From assembly GCF_005795905.1 (NCBI RefSeq), contig NZ_VAWE01000001.1, positions 2,076,001 through 2,140,000 on the forward strand: DNA of 64,000 nucleotides, written 5' to 3'. How positions within the stretch are numbered: the stretch's first letter is position 1; each line of letters begins with the position of its first letter. The notes under the pieces were generated by a model, which was not told the DNA's origin, made no database searches, and worked only from the letters and a program-made list of their open reading frames with translations. Position numbers and translations under genes: made by a program. Positions 44,066 to 58,431 of this stretch are shown one piece after another. This stretch comes from Streptomyces marianii. GTDB taxonomy: Bacteria; Actinomycetota; Actinomycetes; Streptomycetales; Streptomycetaceae.

Positions 44066-44446
44066 TCAGGCGGCGACGACGTCCACCGCTTCCGCCGGCG
44101 CCTTGATCGTCACCCGTTCCGTCGGCACGCCCGCGACCGATGTCACGGACACGGAATTGAGCGGCCGTACCGGCGCCGACACCGGCTCGCTCGCCGCTGC
44201 CGACTCGGCCAGCTCGGCGAGCGACAGCTCGTCGCTCACTTCCCGCATGAGCTCGGACATCCGTACGTCAAGCGCGTCGCAGATCGCGGAGAGCAGTTCG
44301 GAGGAAGCCTCCTTCTGCCCCCGCTCCACCTCGGAGAGATAGCCGAGAGAGACTCGGGCGGACGAGGAGACTTCGCGCAGAGTACGGCCCTGGCGCTGGC
44401 GCTGCCGACGCAGCACGTCACCCAGCAGGCGACGGAGCAGAATCAT
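44066..44446 (-). CDS. clgR: ClgR, XRE-type activator of clp/lon protease genes
   Basis: 126-residue regulator. The HTH (residues about 14-70) reads [20 protein letters not shown] then [20 protein letters not shown] and [11 protein letters not shown], the ClgR/PopR signature shared with mycobacterial and corynebacterial ClgR. An acidic, low-complexity half follows ([17 protein letters not shown]), ending EAVDVVAA. In S. lividans ClgR the two terminal alanines are a ClpP degron, so its level is set by the proteases it induces. The ATG at 44446 has GGAGG 9 bases upstream. It is downstream of pncC and pgsA, the conserved actinobacterial order. Confidence 0.93.
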   Translation of the reverse strand: MILLRRLLGDVLRRQRQRQGRTLREVSSSARVSLGYLSEVERGQKEASSELLSAICDALDVRMSELMREVSDELSLAELAESAAASEPVSAPVRPLNSVSVTSVAGVPTERVTIKAPAEAVDVVAA

Positions 44447-44555
44447 CGGTGGCTCCCTCCTCGGACCGCGTAGCCGCATCCTTCACGCCCCACCGTACCG
44501 CCTCGCGCTGCGGCCGTGCGGGGAGCGATGTCGTGTTCACTCAGGGCTGCAAACA

Positions 44556-45074
44556 TCAATTCCCCCCGTTCTGTTCCGTATCCTGTGCCCGCTCCTTACC
44601 CGAGAGTTCGCCGGCGAGCAGTTCCAGCACGCTCCGGACACTCTCTCTACGGATTTCCGAGCGGTCGCCGTTCAATCTCAGCCGCGCCACTTTCCGGGTG
44701 CCGCGGGGGCCCGCGACCGCGACGAACACCGTGCCCACGGGCTGTCCGTCCTGGGGGTCGGGCCCCGCGACACCGGTGGTCGCGATGCCCCAGGCGGCCT
44801 CCATCCGGGCCCGCACGCCCGCGGCCATCTGGGCCGCGACCTCCGGGTGCACCGCGCCGCACTCGGCGAGCAGGGCCCCGTCGACCCCCAGGAGATCCCG
44901 CTTGAGGCCGGTCGCGTAGGCCGTCACGGAGCCCAGGAAGCTCTTCGACGCCCCGGGAACGGAGGTCAGCTCCGCGGCCACGAGACCGCCCGTCAGGGAC
45001 TCCGCCACAGCCAGGGTCTCACCGCGTTCCCCGAGAAGGGCGAGCACTCCGGCGGCACTGCTGCTCAAGCTCAT
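44556..45074 (-). CDS. pncC: Nicotinamide-nucleotide amidohydrolase (CinA C-terminal domain)
   Basis: 172 residues, the PncC/CinA C-terminal domain only. TLAVAESLTGGLVAAELTSV holds the catalytic Ser and Lys-side region. GSVTAYATGLKRDLLGV, GIATTGVAGPDPQDGQPVGT and VFVAVAG complete the family core. It deamidates nicotinamide mononucleotide to nicotinate mononucleotide, recycling the NMN released by NAD-dependent DNA ligase. No N-terminal COG1058 domain is present. The ATG at 45074 has GGAG 8 bases upstream. It lies 17 bases beyond pgsA, so it is co-transcribed with rimO-pgsA. Confidence 0.93.
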   Translation of the reverse strand: MSLSSSAAGVLALLGERGETLAVAESLTGGLVAAELTSVPGASKSFLGSVTAYATGLKRDLLGVDGALLAECGAVHPEVAAQMAAGVRARMEAAWGIATTGVAGPDPQDGQPVGTVFVAVAGPRGTRKVARLRLNGDRSEIRRESVRSVLELLAGELSGKERAQDTEQNGGN

Positions 45075-45090
45075 CGCGGCGACTCCGCGC

Positions 45091-45768
45091 TCATCGAGAG
45101 GACTCCGCGCGGTCCCGCCCGGCGGACCGCTCAGCGGCGAGGCCCCGGCGCCGCAGGACCACCGCCTGACGCACGTAGTCCAGCCCCGTCACGACGGTCA
45201 GGAAGACCGCCGCGGCCATCACCCACCAGCGCAGGGTGGCCAGCGGGCCGGTCAGCACGAGCACGTACATGCCGACCGCGGTGCCCTGCGCCAGGGTCTT
45301 CAGCTTGCCGCCGCGGCTTGCCGGGATCACTCCGTGGCGGATCACCCAGAAGCGCATCAGAGTGATCCCCAGCTCGCGGAAGAGGATCACTCCGGTCACC
45401 CACCAGGGCAGATCCCCGAGCCCCGACAGACAGATCAGGCCGGCGGCCATGATCGCCTTGTCGGCGATCGGGTCCGCGATCTTCCCGAAGTCCGTGACCA
45501 GGTTGTACGTACGCGCCAGATGCCCGTCGAAAACGTCGGTGATCATGGCGACGGCGAAGGCGGCCCAGGCCCAGGCCCGCCAGACCGGGTCGTGTCCGCC
45601 GTCCATGAGCAGCAGCACCACGAACCCGGGCACGAGCAGCAGCCGCACCATGGTGAGGATGTTGGCGATGTTCCACAGGCTGGCCTCGTCGACGGCCGCA
45701 GCGCCCAGCTTCCCGCCGGGCGCCGGCCTCCCGGTCCCGCCCGCTGCGGATGCCGGCGCTCCGGTCAT
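45091..45768 (-). CDS. pgsA: CDP-alcohol phosphatidyltransferase, phosphatidylglycerophosphate synthase
   Basis: 225 residues. The CDP-alcohol motif D-x2-DG-x2-AR-x8-G-x3-D-x3-D is complete in [14 protein letters not shown] and [15 protein letters not shown]. Five to six TM segments surround it ([55 protein letters not shown]). It makes phosphatidylglycerol phosphate from CDP-diacylglycerol and glycerol-3-phosphate. The N-terminus is a Gly/Pro-rich 28-residue extension and the C-terminus a basic tail. The ATG overlaps the rimO stop (ATGA), indicating coupling. The rimO-pgsA-pncC-clgR order is typical of actinobacteria. Confidence 0.93.
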   Translation of the reverse strand: MTGAPASAAGGTGRPAPGGKLGAAAVDEASLWNIANILTMVRLLLVPGFVVLLLMDGGHDPVWRAWAWAAFAVAMITDVFDGHLARTYNLVTDFGKIADPIADKAIMAAGLICLSGLGDLPWWVTGVILFRELGITLMRFWVIRHGVIPASRGGKLKTLAQGTAVGMYVLVLTGPLATLRWWVMAAAVFLTVVTGLDYVRQAVVLRRRGLAAERSAGRDRAESSR

Positions 45769-47240
45769 CTGCCCGCCTCCTCACGACACTCCGAAACCAC
45801 GTCGGCCATGAGGTCGACGCCCTCCGTACCGACGACCTTCGCTTCGACCATACGTCCGGGTGCCAACCCGACGGCAGTCGTGAAGACCACCTGCCCGTCG
45901 GTCTCGGGCGCCTGGTGCGCGGCACGGCCCACGGCGCCGTCCTCGTCGTCCACGGACTCGACGAGGACGTGCAGGGTCTCCCCCATGCGCTCCTCGGCCC
46001 GCTGGGCGGTCAGCTCCTCGGCGAGCCGGGACAGATGTGCCAGGCGCGCGTCGACGACGTCCTGGTCGAGCTTGCGCTCGTAGCCGGCGGCCTCGGTGCC
46101 CTCCTCGTCGGAGTAGCCGAAGACGCCGATGGCGTCGAGCCTCGCCTCGGTGAGGAAGCGCTCCAGCTCGGCGAAGTCCGCCTCGCCCTCGCCCGGGAAC
46201 CCGACGATGAAATTGGACCGGACACCGGCCTCCGGGGCCTTGCCGCGGATGGTCTCGAGCAGCTCCAGGAACCGCTCGGTGTCGCCGAAACGCCGCATGG
46301 CGCGCAGCACGCCGGGGGCGCTGTGCTGGAACGAGAGATCGAAATAGGGTGCGACCTTCTCGATGGACGTCAGGACGTCGATCAGTCCGGGGCGCATCTC
46401 GGCGGGCTGCAGATAGCTGACCCGCACCCGCTCGATGCCGTCGACGGCCGCGAGCTCGGGCAGCAGCGTCTCCAGCAGCCGGATGTCGCCGAGGTCCTTG
46501 CCGTACGAGGTGTTGTTCTCGGAGACCAGCATGATCTCCTTCACGCCCTGTTCGGCGAGCCAGCGGGTCTCACCCAGGACGTCGCTCGGCCGCCGGGAGA
46601 CGAAGGACCCGCGGAAGGACGGGATCGCGCAGAACGAGCAGCGCCGGTCGCAGCCGGAGGCGAGCTTCACCGAGGCGACCGGACTGGTGTCGAGCCTGCG
46701 GCGCAGGGGGGCGCGCGGCCCGGAGGCGGGCGCCAGGCCCTCGGGGAGGTCGGCGGGCACGTCCTGCGGGGCCTGGGCGTGCCCGGGGAGGGCCACTTCG
46801 GCGCCCTGGCGGTCCGCCGGGCTGATCGGCAGCAGCTTGCGGCGGTCGCGCGGCGTGTGGGAGGCGTGGATGCCGCCGCTCAGGATGGTCCGGAGGCGGT
46901 CGGAGATGTCGGCGTAGTCGTCGAAGCCCAGCACGCCGTCGGCCTCGGGCAGGGCCTCGGCGAGTTCCTTGCCGTAGCGCTCGGCCATGCAGCCGACCGC
47001 GACGACGGCCTGGGTCTTCCCGTGGTCCTTGAGGTCGTTGGCCTCGAGCAGGGCGTCGACGGAGTCCTTCTTGGCGGCCTCGACGAAGCCGCAGGTGTTG
47101 ACGACTGCGACATCCGCGTCGGCGGCTTCCTCGACGAGCTCCCAGCCGTCCGCTGCCAGGCGGCCTGCGAGCTCCTCCGAGTCCACCTCGTTACGGGCGC
47201 AGCCAAGAGTGACAAGGGCGACGGTACGGCGTTCGGGCAT
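45765..47240 (-). CDS. rimO: Ribosomal protein S12 methylthiotransferase RimO
   Basis: 491-residue radical-SAM methylthiotransferase that thiomethylates Asp of S12. N-terminal cysteines are in [30 protein letters not shown] and [11 protein letters not shown]. The radical-SAM motif is [16 protein letters not shown] near residue 205. [13 protein letters not shown] and [13 protein letters not shown] follow, then a C-terminal TRAM domain. An insert of about 50 residues, Pro/Ala-rich ([20 protein letters not shown]), between the two domains is longer than in E. coli RimO. Distinguished from MiaB by the TLGCARNxVDSE start. It is the first gene of the unit with pgsA, pncC and probably clgR. Confidence 0.95.
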   Translation of the reverse strand: MPERRTVALVTLGCARNEVDSEELAGRLAADGWELVEEAADADVAVVNTCGFVEAAKKDSVDALLEANDLKDHGKTQAVVAVGCMAERYGKELAEALPEADGVLGFDDYADISDRLRTILSGGIHASHTPRDRRKLLPISPADRQGAEVALPGHAQAPQDVPADLPEGLAPASGPRAPLRRRLDTSPVASVKLASGCDRRCSFCAIPSFRGSFVSRRPSDVLGETRWLAEQGVKEIMLVSENNTSYGKDLGDIRLLETLLPELAAVDGIERVRVSYLQPAEMRPGLIDVLTSIEKVAPYFDLSFQHSAPGVLRAMRRFGDTERFLELLETIRGKAPEAGVRSNFIVGFPGEGEADFAELERFLTEARLDAIGVFGYSDEEGTEAAGYERKLDQDVVDARLAHLSRLAEELTAQRAEERMGETLHVLVESVDDEDGAVGRAAHQAPETDGQVVFTTAVGLAPGRMVEAKVVGTEGVDLMADVVSECREEAGR

Positions 47241-47345
47241 GGGCTCAAGACTACTTTGTCCTGGCCCACGCCCGGTCCGCGAGGGTTGCCGCCCGGGGTA
47301 CGGGCGGTGGATGGTCGATATCCGGCCGGTCCCGGCCCTTCCGGG

Positions 47346-48167
47346 TCAGCCGGCCTCGGGGTCGCCCTTGGCATAGGACAGCCGCTCGACCTGACCGTTC
47401 TCGAACCTGTCCTCGATCTTCTTGCCGTTCACGAACAGCTCGATCGCGCCGGCGTTGCCGAGAATGAGGTCCAGCCGCTCGTCGTCCTGGAAGGTCTTGG
47501 ACTCGCCCGCGAGGAGCAGTCCGTCGAAGAGCAGCTTGCCGTTGGCGGACTTGGCGGAGATCCAGCTCTTGTCGTCGACCGCCGTCAGCTTCACCGTCAC
47601 CTTGTCCTGCGGGACGGCGGCAATCGCGCTCTCGGAGGCATCGGGCTTCGGCGCCACCGGCTTGGCCGGGGACGGCTTGGGGCTGTTCCTCTCGGGCGAG
47701 GAGCCCTCGGCGACCTGCTTGGTGCCGTTGGTGCCGTCGGAGCCGCCGAAGAGGGTGAAGCCGACGAAACCGATGACGGCGACGATCGCCGCCACCATCG
47801 CGGCGGTCCAGTTGGGGCGCCTGCGCTCGGGGCGGATACGTTCCGCCTCGAAGAGCGGGGCCGCGGGGGTCGGTGAGGGACGGCCGCCGTGCTCGGCGTC
47901 GTAACGCGCGACGAGAGGGTCCGGATCCAGCCCCACGGCGCGCGCGAGCGTCCTGATGTGCCCGCGCGCGTACACATCGCCACCGCAGCGCGAGAAGTCG
48001 TCCTGCTCGATCGCCTGCACGATGGGGACGCGCACACGGGTGGAAGTACTGACCTCGTCGACGGTCAGGCCTGCGTCGGTGCGCGCCTGCTGGAGCGTGC
48101 GACCGATCGAAGGCCCGTCGTCTTCGAGAGAAGGACGGGCGTCTTCGGGGGAGTTGCCGATGGACAC
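47346..48167 (-). CDS. RodZ-like HTH membrane protein
   Basis: 273 residues. The cytoplasmic HTH (IGRTLQQARTDAGLTVDEVS, YARGHIRTLARAVGLDP) is the RodZ/YfgA-type domain that binds MreB. One TM (WTAAMVAAIVAVIGFVGFTL) follows a basic RRRPNW. A Ser/Pro/Lys linker leads to the DUF4115 domain (VTVKLTAVDDKSWISAKSAN, LILGNAGAIELFVNGKKI). The GTG at 48167 has AAAGG 8 bases upstream. It lies between ftsK and rimO, where actinobacteria keep this gene. The role in wall assembly is inferred from RodZ; Streptomyces MreB acts mainly in sporulation. Confidence 0.88.
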   Translation of the reverse strand: MSIGNSPEDARPSLEDDGPSIGRTLQQARTDAGLTVDEVSTSTRVRVPIVQAIEQDDFSRCGGDVYARGHIRTLARAVGLDPDPLVARYDAEHGGRPSPTPAAPLFEAERIRPERRRPNWTAAMVAAIVAVIGFVGFTLFGGSDGTNGTKQVAEGSSPERNSPKPSPAKPVAPKPDASESAIAAVPQDKVTVKLTAVDDKSWISAKSANGKLLFDGLLLAGESKTFQDDERLDLILGNAGAIELFVNGKKIEDRFENGQVERLSYAKGDPEAG

Positions 48168-48354
48168 GGGGGCGCCTTTCGAGCGTGTAGCCACCTGCTG
48201 GAGGTTCAGTCTATGGGTGGTACGAAAGGGTGGGGCAACCGGGCGGATGCAGTTTGTACGCCATCGGAATGGCCGGACGGCGGGAGCACGGGGCATGTCC
48301 CGCCCTCCATCCAACTTGACGTACGACCAAGGGAAACGGTTGCCCCGCCCTCCC

Positions 48355-51126
48355 TTACGAATCAGACTCCCCACGGATCACCGCGAGCACTCCATCCAGC
48401 TCATCAGGTTTCACCAGAACGTCACGCGCCTTGGAGCCCTCGCTGGGGCCCACGATGTTCCTGGACTCCATGAGATCCATGAGGCGGCCGGCCTTGGCGA
48501 AGCCGACCCGGAGCTTGCGCTGGAGCATGGACGTCGACCCGAACTGGGTGGTGACCACCAGCTCCGCGGCCTGGCAGAGGAGGTCGAGGTCGTCACCGAT
48601 GTCCTCGTCGACCTCCTTCTTCTGCTTCGCCCCGACGACCACGTCGTCCCGGAAGACGGGGGCCATCTGCTCCTTGCAGTGCCGGACGACTGCCGCGACC
48701 TCCTCCTCCGTCACGAAGGCGCCCTGCATACGGGTGGGCTTGCCGGCCCCCATGGGCAGGAACAGGCCGTCGCCCTTGCCGATCAGCTTCTCCGCGCCCG
48801 GCTGGTCCAGGATGACCCGGCTGTCGGCGAGGGAAGAGGTGGCGAAGGCGAGCCGCGAGGGCACATTGGCCTTGATCAGCCCGGTGACGACGTCGACCGA
48901 GGGCCGCTGGGTGGCCAGGACCAGATGGATGCCGGCGGCGCGGGCCAGCTGGGTGATCCGGACGATGGCGTCCTCGACGTCGCGCGCGGCGACCATCATC
49001 AGGTCCGCGAGCTCGTCGACGATCACCAGGAGGTACGGATAGGGCTGGAGCTCGCGCTCGCTGCCCTCGGGTGCCTTGACGCGGCCGCCGCGCACGGCGC
49101 GGTTGAAGTCGTCGATGTGCCGGAAGCCGTACGCGGCGAGGTCGTCGTAGCGCAGGTCCATCTCGCGCACGACCCACTGCAGGGCCTCGGCGGCCCGCTT
49201 GGGGTTGGTGATGATCGGCGTGATCAGGTGCGGGATGCCCTCGTAGGCCGTGAGCTCGACCCGCTTGGGGTCGACGAGCACCATCCGGACGTCCTCCGGA
49301 GTGGCCCGCATCATCACGGAGGTGATCAGGCAGTTGATGCAGGAGGACTTTCCGGAGCCGGTGGCGCCCGCGACCAGGATGTGCGGCATCCTCGCCAGGT
49401 TGGCCATGACGTAGCCGCCCTCGACGTCCTTGCCGAGCGCGACCAGCATCGGGTGGTCGTCCTCGGCCGCGTCCGCGAGTCGGAGCACGTCGCCGAGATT
49501 GACCATCTCCCGGTCGGTGTTCGGGATCTCGATGCCGACGGCGGACTTGCCGGGGATCGGCGAGATGATCCGTACGTCCGGGCTCGCGACGGCGTAGGCG
49601 ATGTTCTTGGTCAGCGCGGTGATCCGCTCGACCTTCACCGCGGGGCCGAGCTCGACCTCGTAGCGCGTGACCGTCGGACCGCGGGTGAATCCGGTGACCG
49701 CTGCGTCGACCTTGAACTCCGTGAAGACGTTCGTGAGTGCGGCGACGATCGCGTCGTTGGCGGCGCTGCGGCTCTTGCCCGGCCCGCCGCGCTCCAGCAG
49801 GTCCAGCGAGGGCAGCCCGTAGGTGATGTCCCCGGAGAGCTGCAGTTGCTCGGCCCGCGGGGGGAGGGGGTGCGACTCGGGAGCGGGCTTGGTCAGGTCG
49901 GGCACGGAACCCGACGGGGACTGCTTCTCCTCCGCGGCGGGCGGAGCGGCCGAGGACCGCTCGGCCCGCGCACCGGGCAGCGGCCCGGCGGCACGCTCCC
50001 GGTCGGCGGTGAGGTCGCGGGTCAGACCGGCGACGACGGGTGACGGCGGCATGCCGTTGAGGACAGCCCCGTCCAGGGCGGCAGCGGCGGCCGCAGCGAC
50101 GTCGACCGCGTCCATCGGCCGGCCGGCGTCCGGCTGCGCGGAGCGCCCGCGGCGACGGCGCCGGGACAGCGCGGCCCCCTCCGCGCCGTCGGCGTCGTAC
50201 ACCTCGCTGTCGCGGCGCGCGGGGGCGCGGGGGCGCGCCGGCCGCGCCTCGCGCCACTCGTCGTACTCTCCCGGCTCCCCGGTGTCGTCCCCACCGGGCT
50301 CGTACGGCGCCTCCAGGATCCCGAGCCGGACCCCGAGCCGGCGCGTCCGCTGTGGGATGGCGTTGACCGGCGTGGCGGTGACGACGAGCAGACCGAAGAC
50401 CGTGAGCAGTACCAGCAGCGGTACGGCGAGGACCTCGGTCATCATGAAGATCAGCGGCTTGGAGGCGGCCCAGCCGATCAGACCGCCCGCGTCCTGCATG
50501 GCCTCGGCGCCGTCCCCGCGCCCCGGTGAACCGCAGGCGATGTGGACCTGGCCGAGCACGCCGATGACGAGGGCGGTCAGCCCGATGACGATCCGGCCGT
50601 TGGCGTCGGGCCGCTCGGGATAGAGAATCAGCCGTACGGCGACCGCGACGAGCAGTATCGGCACGAGCAGGTCGAGCCGACCGAACGCGCCGGTGACGAG
50701 CATCTCCACGAGATCGCCCACCGGGCCGCGCAGATTGGACCAGGTGCCCGCGGCGACGATCAGCGAGAGGGCCAGCAGCAGGAGCGCGAGCCCGTCCTTG
50801 CGGTGCACCGGATCGAGCCCCTTGGCGCCGCGTCCTATGCCGCGGAGCATCGCGCCGAGGGCGTGGGCGACACCGAGCCACACGGCACGGATCAGCCACA
50901 GCACGCCCCCGGTGGGATTCGGTGCCGGCCTGGGCGCGGTCTTCTTCGCCGCGGACTTGCGTGCGGGTGCCTTCTTGGCGGGGGCGCGTTTTCCGGCCGC
51001 GGGCGTCTTCGCCGCGGTCTTCTTGGCGGGCGCCGCCTTCTTCGCGGCGCCGGTCGTACGGCCGGCGCGCGGCTTCGCGGTGCCCGCCGTGCCCTGGGAA
51101 CCCTTGCCGGACGTACGTGAGGCCAT
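48355..51126 (-). CDS. ftsK: DNA translocase FtsK/SpoIIIE
   Basis: 923 residues. The first 60 form a histone-H1-like Lys/Ala/Pro tail (KKAAPAKKTAAKTPAAGKRA). Four TM segments follow between about 65 and 270. An acidic/Arg-rich linker leads to the motor: Walker A GATGSGKSSCINCL, DDHPMLVALGKDVEGGY, MVLVDPKRVELTAYEG, ATQRPSVDVVTG. The gamma winged-helix domain (SMLQRKLRVGFAKAGRLMDL) is at the end. In Streptomyces FtsK pumps chromosomes out of closing sporulation septa and resolves termini. The ATG at 51126 gives the basic tail; the RBS is weak. The MITE-like element lies about 400 bases upstream. Confidence 0.95.
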   Translation of the reverse strand: MASRTSGKGSQGTAGTAKPRAGRTTGAAKKAAPAKKTAAKTPAAGKRAPAKKAPARKSAAKKTAPRPAPNPTGGVLWLIRAVWLGVAHALGAMLRGIGRGAKGLDPVHRKDGLALLLLALSLIVAAGTWSNLRGPVGDLVEMLVTGAFGRLDLLVPILLVAVAVRLILYPERPDANGRIVIGLTALVIGVLGQVHIACGSPGRGDGAEAMQDAGGLIGWAASKPLIFMMTEVLAVPLLVLLTVFGLLVVTATPVNAIPQRTRRLGVRLGILEAPYEPGGDDTGEPGEYDEWREARPARPRAPARRDSEVYDADGAEGAALSRRRRRGRSAQPDAGRPMDAVDVAAAAAAALDGAVLNGMPPSPVVAGLTRDLTADRERAAGPLPGARAERSSAAPPAAEEKQSPSGSVPDLTKPAPESHPLPPRAEQLQLSGDITYGLPSLDLLERGGPGKSRSAANDAIVAALTNVFTEFKVDAAVTGFTRGPTVTRYEVELGPAVKVERITALTKNIAYAVASPDVRIISPIPGKSAVGIEIPNTDREMVNLGDVLRLADAAEDDHPMLVALGKDVEGGYVMANLARMPHILVAGATGSGKSSCINCLITSVMMRATPEDVRMVLVDPKRVELTAYEGIPHLITPIITNPKRAAEALQWVVREMDLRYDDLAAYGFRHIDDFNRAVRGGRVKAPEGSERELQPYPYLLVIVDELADLMMVAARDVEDAIVRITQLARAAGIHLVLATQRPSVDVVTGLIKANVPSRLAFATSSLADSRVILDQPGAEKLIGKGDGLFLPMGAGKPTRMQGAFVTEEEVAAVVRHCKEQMAPVFRDDVVVGAKQKKEVDEDIGDDLDLLCQAAELVVTTQFGSTSMLQRKLRVGFAKAGRLMDLMESRNIVGPSEGSKARDVLVKPDELDGVLAVIRGESDS

Positions 51127-51509
51127 GATGGTGAGGTTACCGGTGCGGCAGGCGGGGCACACGCGTGACCACCGGTTCACCCGTTCGTGTCGGCCCGGCC
51201 GAGCCCGGAAACTGACGCCCAATCAGTGGGCGGGCGCCTGCGCGAGCTTCGCCGTGTCGGGGAACGCCCGCCCGGCCCACTCTTGGGGCGGCCGGCGCCG
51301 GTTCCGCGACACGACCTGGTGCCGTGTCGGGCAGGGTGCACCCGTCAAGCAGCGACGGCCGGTGCGACGGGTCTCCCCGGCCCTGCGGCCGAGGCGAGGC
51401 GTCGCAAGGCACCGGATCGGCCTCGCCGTGGGCCCACTCGGTTGATTCGGCAACGCCGCAAGCGGCCGCGCCGAGCGTCGCGACGGGACGAACGCTGCCT
51501 GACGCGCCC
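51127..51509. other. Gene-free region upstream of ftsK
   Basis: Open frames here are Arg/Pro-rich shadows without family signature. It must carry the ftsK promoter on the minus strand. It ends at the MITE-like element. Confidence 0.55.
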
Positions 51510-51511
51510 TA

Positions 51512-51674
51512 AGGGCAAGTCCCGCGAACCCCGGCGGTCGCGCGACGACAGCCACGGCGCCTCGCCGCGTTGTCGAACCATCCGAGTACACCCGGCACGA
51601 GGACGACTCTCCGACTTGCGATGCACCGCATCTGACGCCGCGCGCCGGTCCCCCGCGGACTGCGGGACAGCCCT
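51512..51674. mobile_element. 163-bp MITE-like element with TA target duplication
   Basis: Imperfect terminal inverted repeats: left end AGGGCAAGTCCCGCG, right end read inward AGGGCTGTCCCGCAG. TA lies directly outside both ends (51510-51511 and 51675-51676). No open frame in it resembles a transposase, so it would move in trans. TA duplication is typical of IS630/mariner-type or related elements. The right end overlaps the osaB stop codon. Confidence 0.7.
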
Positions 51675-52354
51675 TAGCTCTGGGACGGAAGCGTCGGCGA
51701 ACCGGTGCCCGCACCCGGCTCCAGGGCGTCCAGCGCCCTGCGCAGTCCGGTGAGTTTGCGCTCGAGGTGGGCCGCCGTGGCGACGGCCGCAGCGTCCGCC
51801 GACTCGTCGTCCAGCTGCTTGGAGAGCGCCTCGGCCTGCTCCTCAACCGCCGCGAGCCGCGCGGACAGTTCGGCGAGGAGGCCCGCCGGCTCCTTGGCCT
51901 CGCCCGCGCCTTGTCCGCCACCCTCCAGCTGGAGCCGGAGCAGAGCCGCCTGCTCCCGCAGCTGACAGTTCTTCATGTAGAGCTCGACGAAGACGGAGAC
52001 CTTCGCCCGGAGCACCCAGGGGTCGAACGGCTTGGAGATGTAGTCCACGGCGCCCGCGGCGTAACCGCGGAAGGTGTGGTGCGGGCCGTGGTTGATCGCC
52101 GTCAGGAAGATGATCGGGATGTCTCTGGTCCGTTCGCGGCGCTTGATGTGCGCGGCGGTCTCGAATCCGTCCATTCCCGGCATCTGAACGTCCAGCAGAA
52201 TGACCGCGAAATCGTCCGTCAGCAGCGCTTTGAGCGCTTCTTCCCCTGACGATGCCCGCACCAGCGTCTGATCGAGCGCAGAGAGGATGGCCTCCAGCGC
52301 CAGCAGATTCTCCGGCCGGTCATCGACCAGGAGGATCTTGGCCTTCTGCACCAT
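51674..52354 (-). CDS. osaB: OsaB, response regulator of osmotic adaptation
   Basis: 226 residues. The receiver domain (3-125) has KILLVDDRPENLLALEAIL, the phospho-Asp in VILLDVQMPGMDGFE, IFLTA and the Lys in DYISKPFDPW. The rest is a coiled coil (VSVFVELYMKNCQLREQAAL, SARLAAVEEQAEALSKQLDD), not a DNA-binding domain, so it acts by protein contact. In S. coelicolor OsaB is needed for growth and septation under osmotic stress and pairs with kinase OsaA. The ATG at 52354 has GGAGGGCGAGG upstream. The stop codon TAA is formed by the TA duplication and first base of a MITE-like element, so the C-terminal residues may differ from relatives. Confidence 0.93.
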   Translation of the reverse strand: MVQKAKILLVDDRPENLLALEAILSALDQTLVRASSGEEALKALLTDDFAVILLDVQMPGMDGFETAAHIKRRERTRDIPIIFLTAINHGPHHTFRGYAAGAVDYISKPFDPWVLRAKVSVFVELYMKNCQLREQAALLRLQLEGGGQGAGEAKEPAGLLAELSARLAAVEEQAEALSKQLDDESADAAAVATAAHLERKLTGLRRALDALEPGAGTGSPTLPSQS

Positions 52355-52660
52355 GCCTCGCCCTCCTCGCCCCGGCTTGGGGTCTCCCCAGCTCGTTGAG
52401 CCGGGGGAAACACCGGGCGCCGCCCCGAGGGACGACTCCCTTGCGCCGCCCGTCCTTGTGCCGGTCATGGTAGCCGCACCCCGCCCGTCGCCACACCCTG
52501 TCACCGCGATGTCACTGTGCACGTAGCAGAAACGCGGTGGGAGTCGGGAAGGTTCCCCGGATCCCGCCCCCTCACACGCCTACGGACACAGTCAGTCAGC
52601 AATTCATAAAAATCCGCACGGTCCGCAATCAGACTGTGATGTGCACGCAGGCAACCATCG
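52355..52660. other. Intergenic region between osaA and osaB
   Basis: The part at 52580-52660 is A/T-rich for this genome (ATTCATAAAAATCC) and could hold an osaB-specific promoter reading on the minus strand. No hairpin terminator after osaA is obvious, and no gene is supported. Confidence 0.5.
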
Positions 52661-58159
<5,499 letters not shown>

Positions 58160-58269
58160 CGTGTCCCTCCCGCGGGGGTTGACCATGTTGCTCAGGCTGT
58201 CTCAGGAAGCTTGCCCAGTGTTTCACCGCGGCCGAACCAGGCCATAACAGTTCGGCAGCTTCGCATAGC

Positions 58270-58294
58270 GTCCCCACCCCTAGAAGGCGGAAAC
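58270..58294 (-). promoter_or_regulatory. SigB-like promoter candidate for osaA
   Basis: On the minus strand GTTT, 15 bases, GGGGAC, about 110 bases before the osaA start. It differs from the Streptomyces SigB-type consensus (GNNT-N14-16-GGGTAY) by one base in the -10 element. The match is weak in information content. Confidence 0.3.
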
Positions 58295-58431
58295 GGCGGT
58301 GACCGGCATCCGCTCGGACAGCGAAGGTAAGTAACCTGGCATCCGGCTGTCCAACCGCCCCGGTCGCCCGGCGGGGGGCGGCATGGCGCAAGGACTACCA
58401 GACCGGGCACCGGGAGGGGCGGACATCGACC

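Noticed and set aside
51223..51509. Possible transposase remnant left of the MITE-like element
   Set aside because: Translations in all frames show only Arg/Pro-rich sequence without a DDE or HTH signature.
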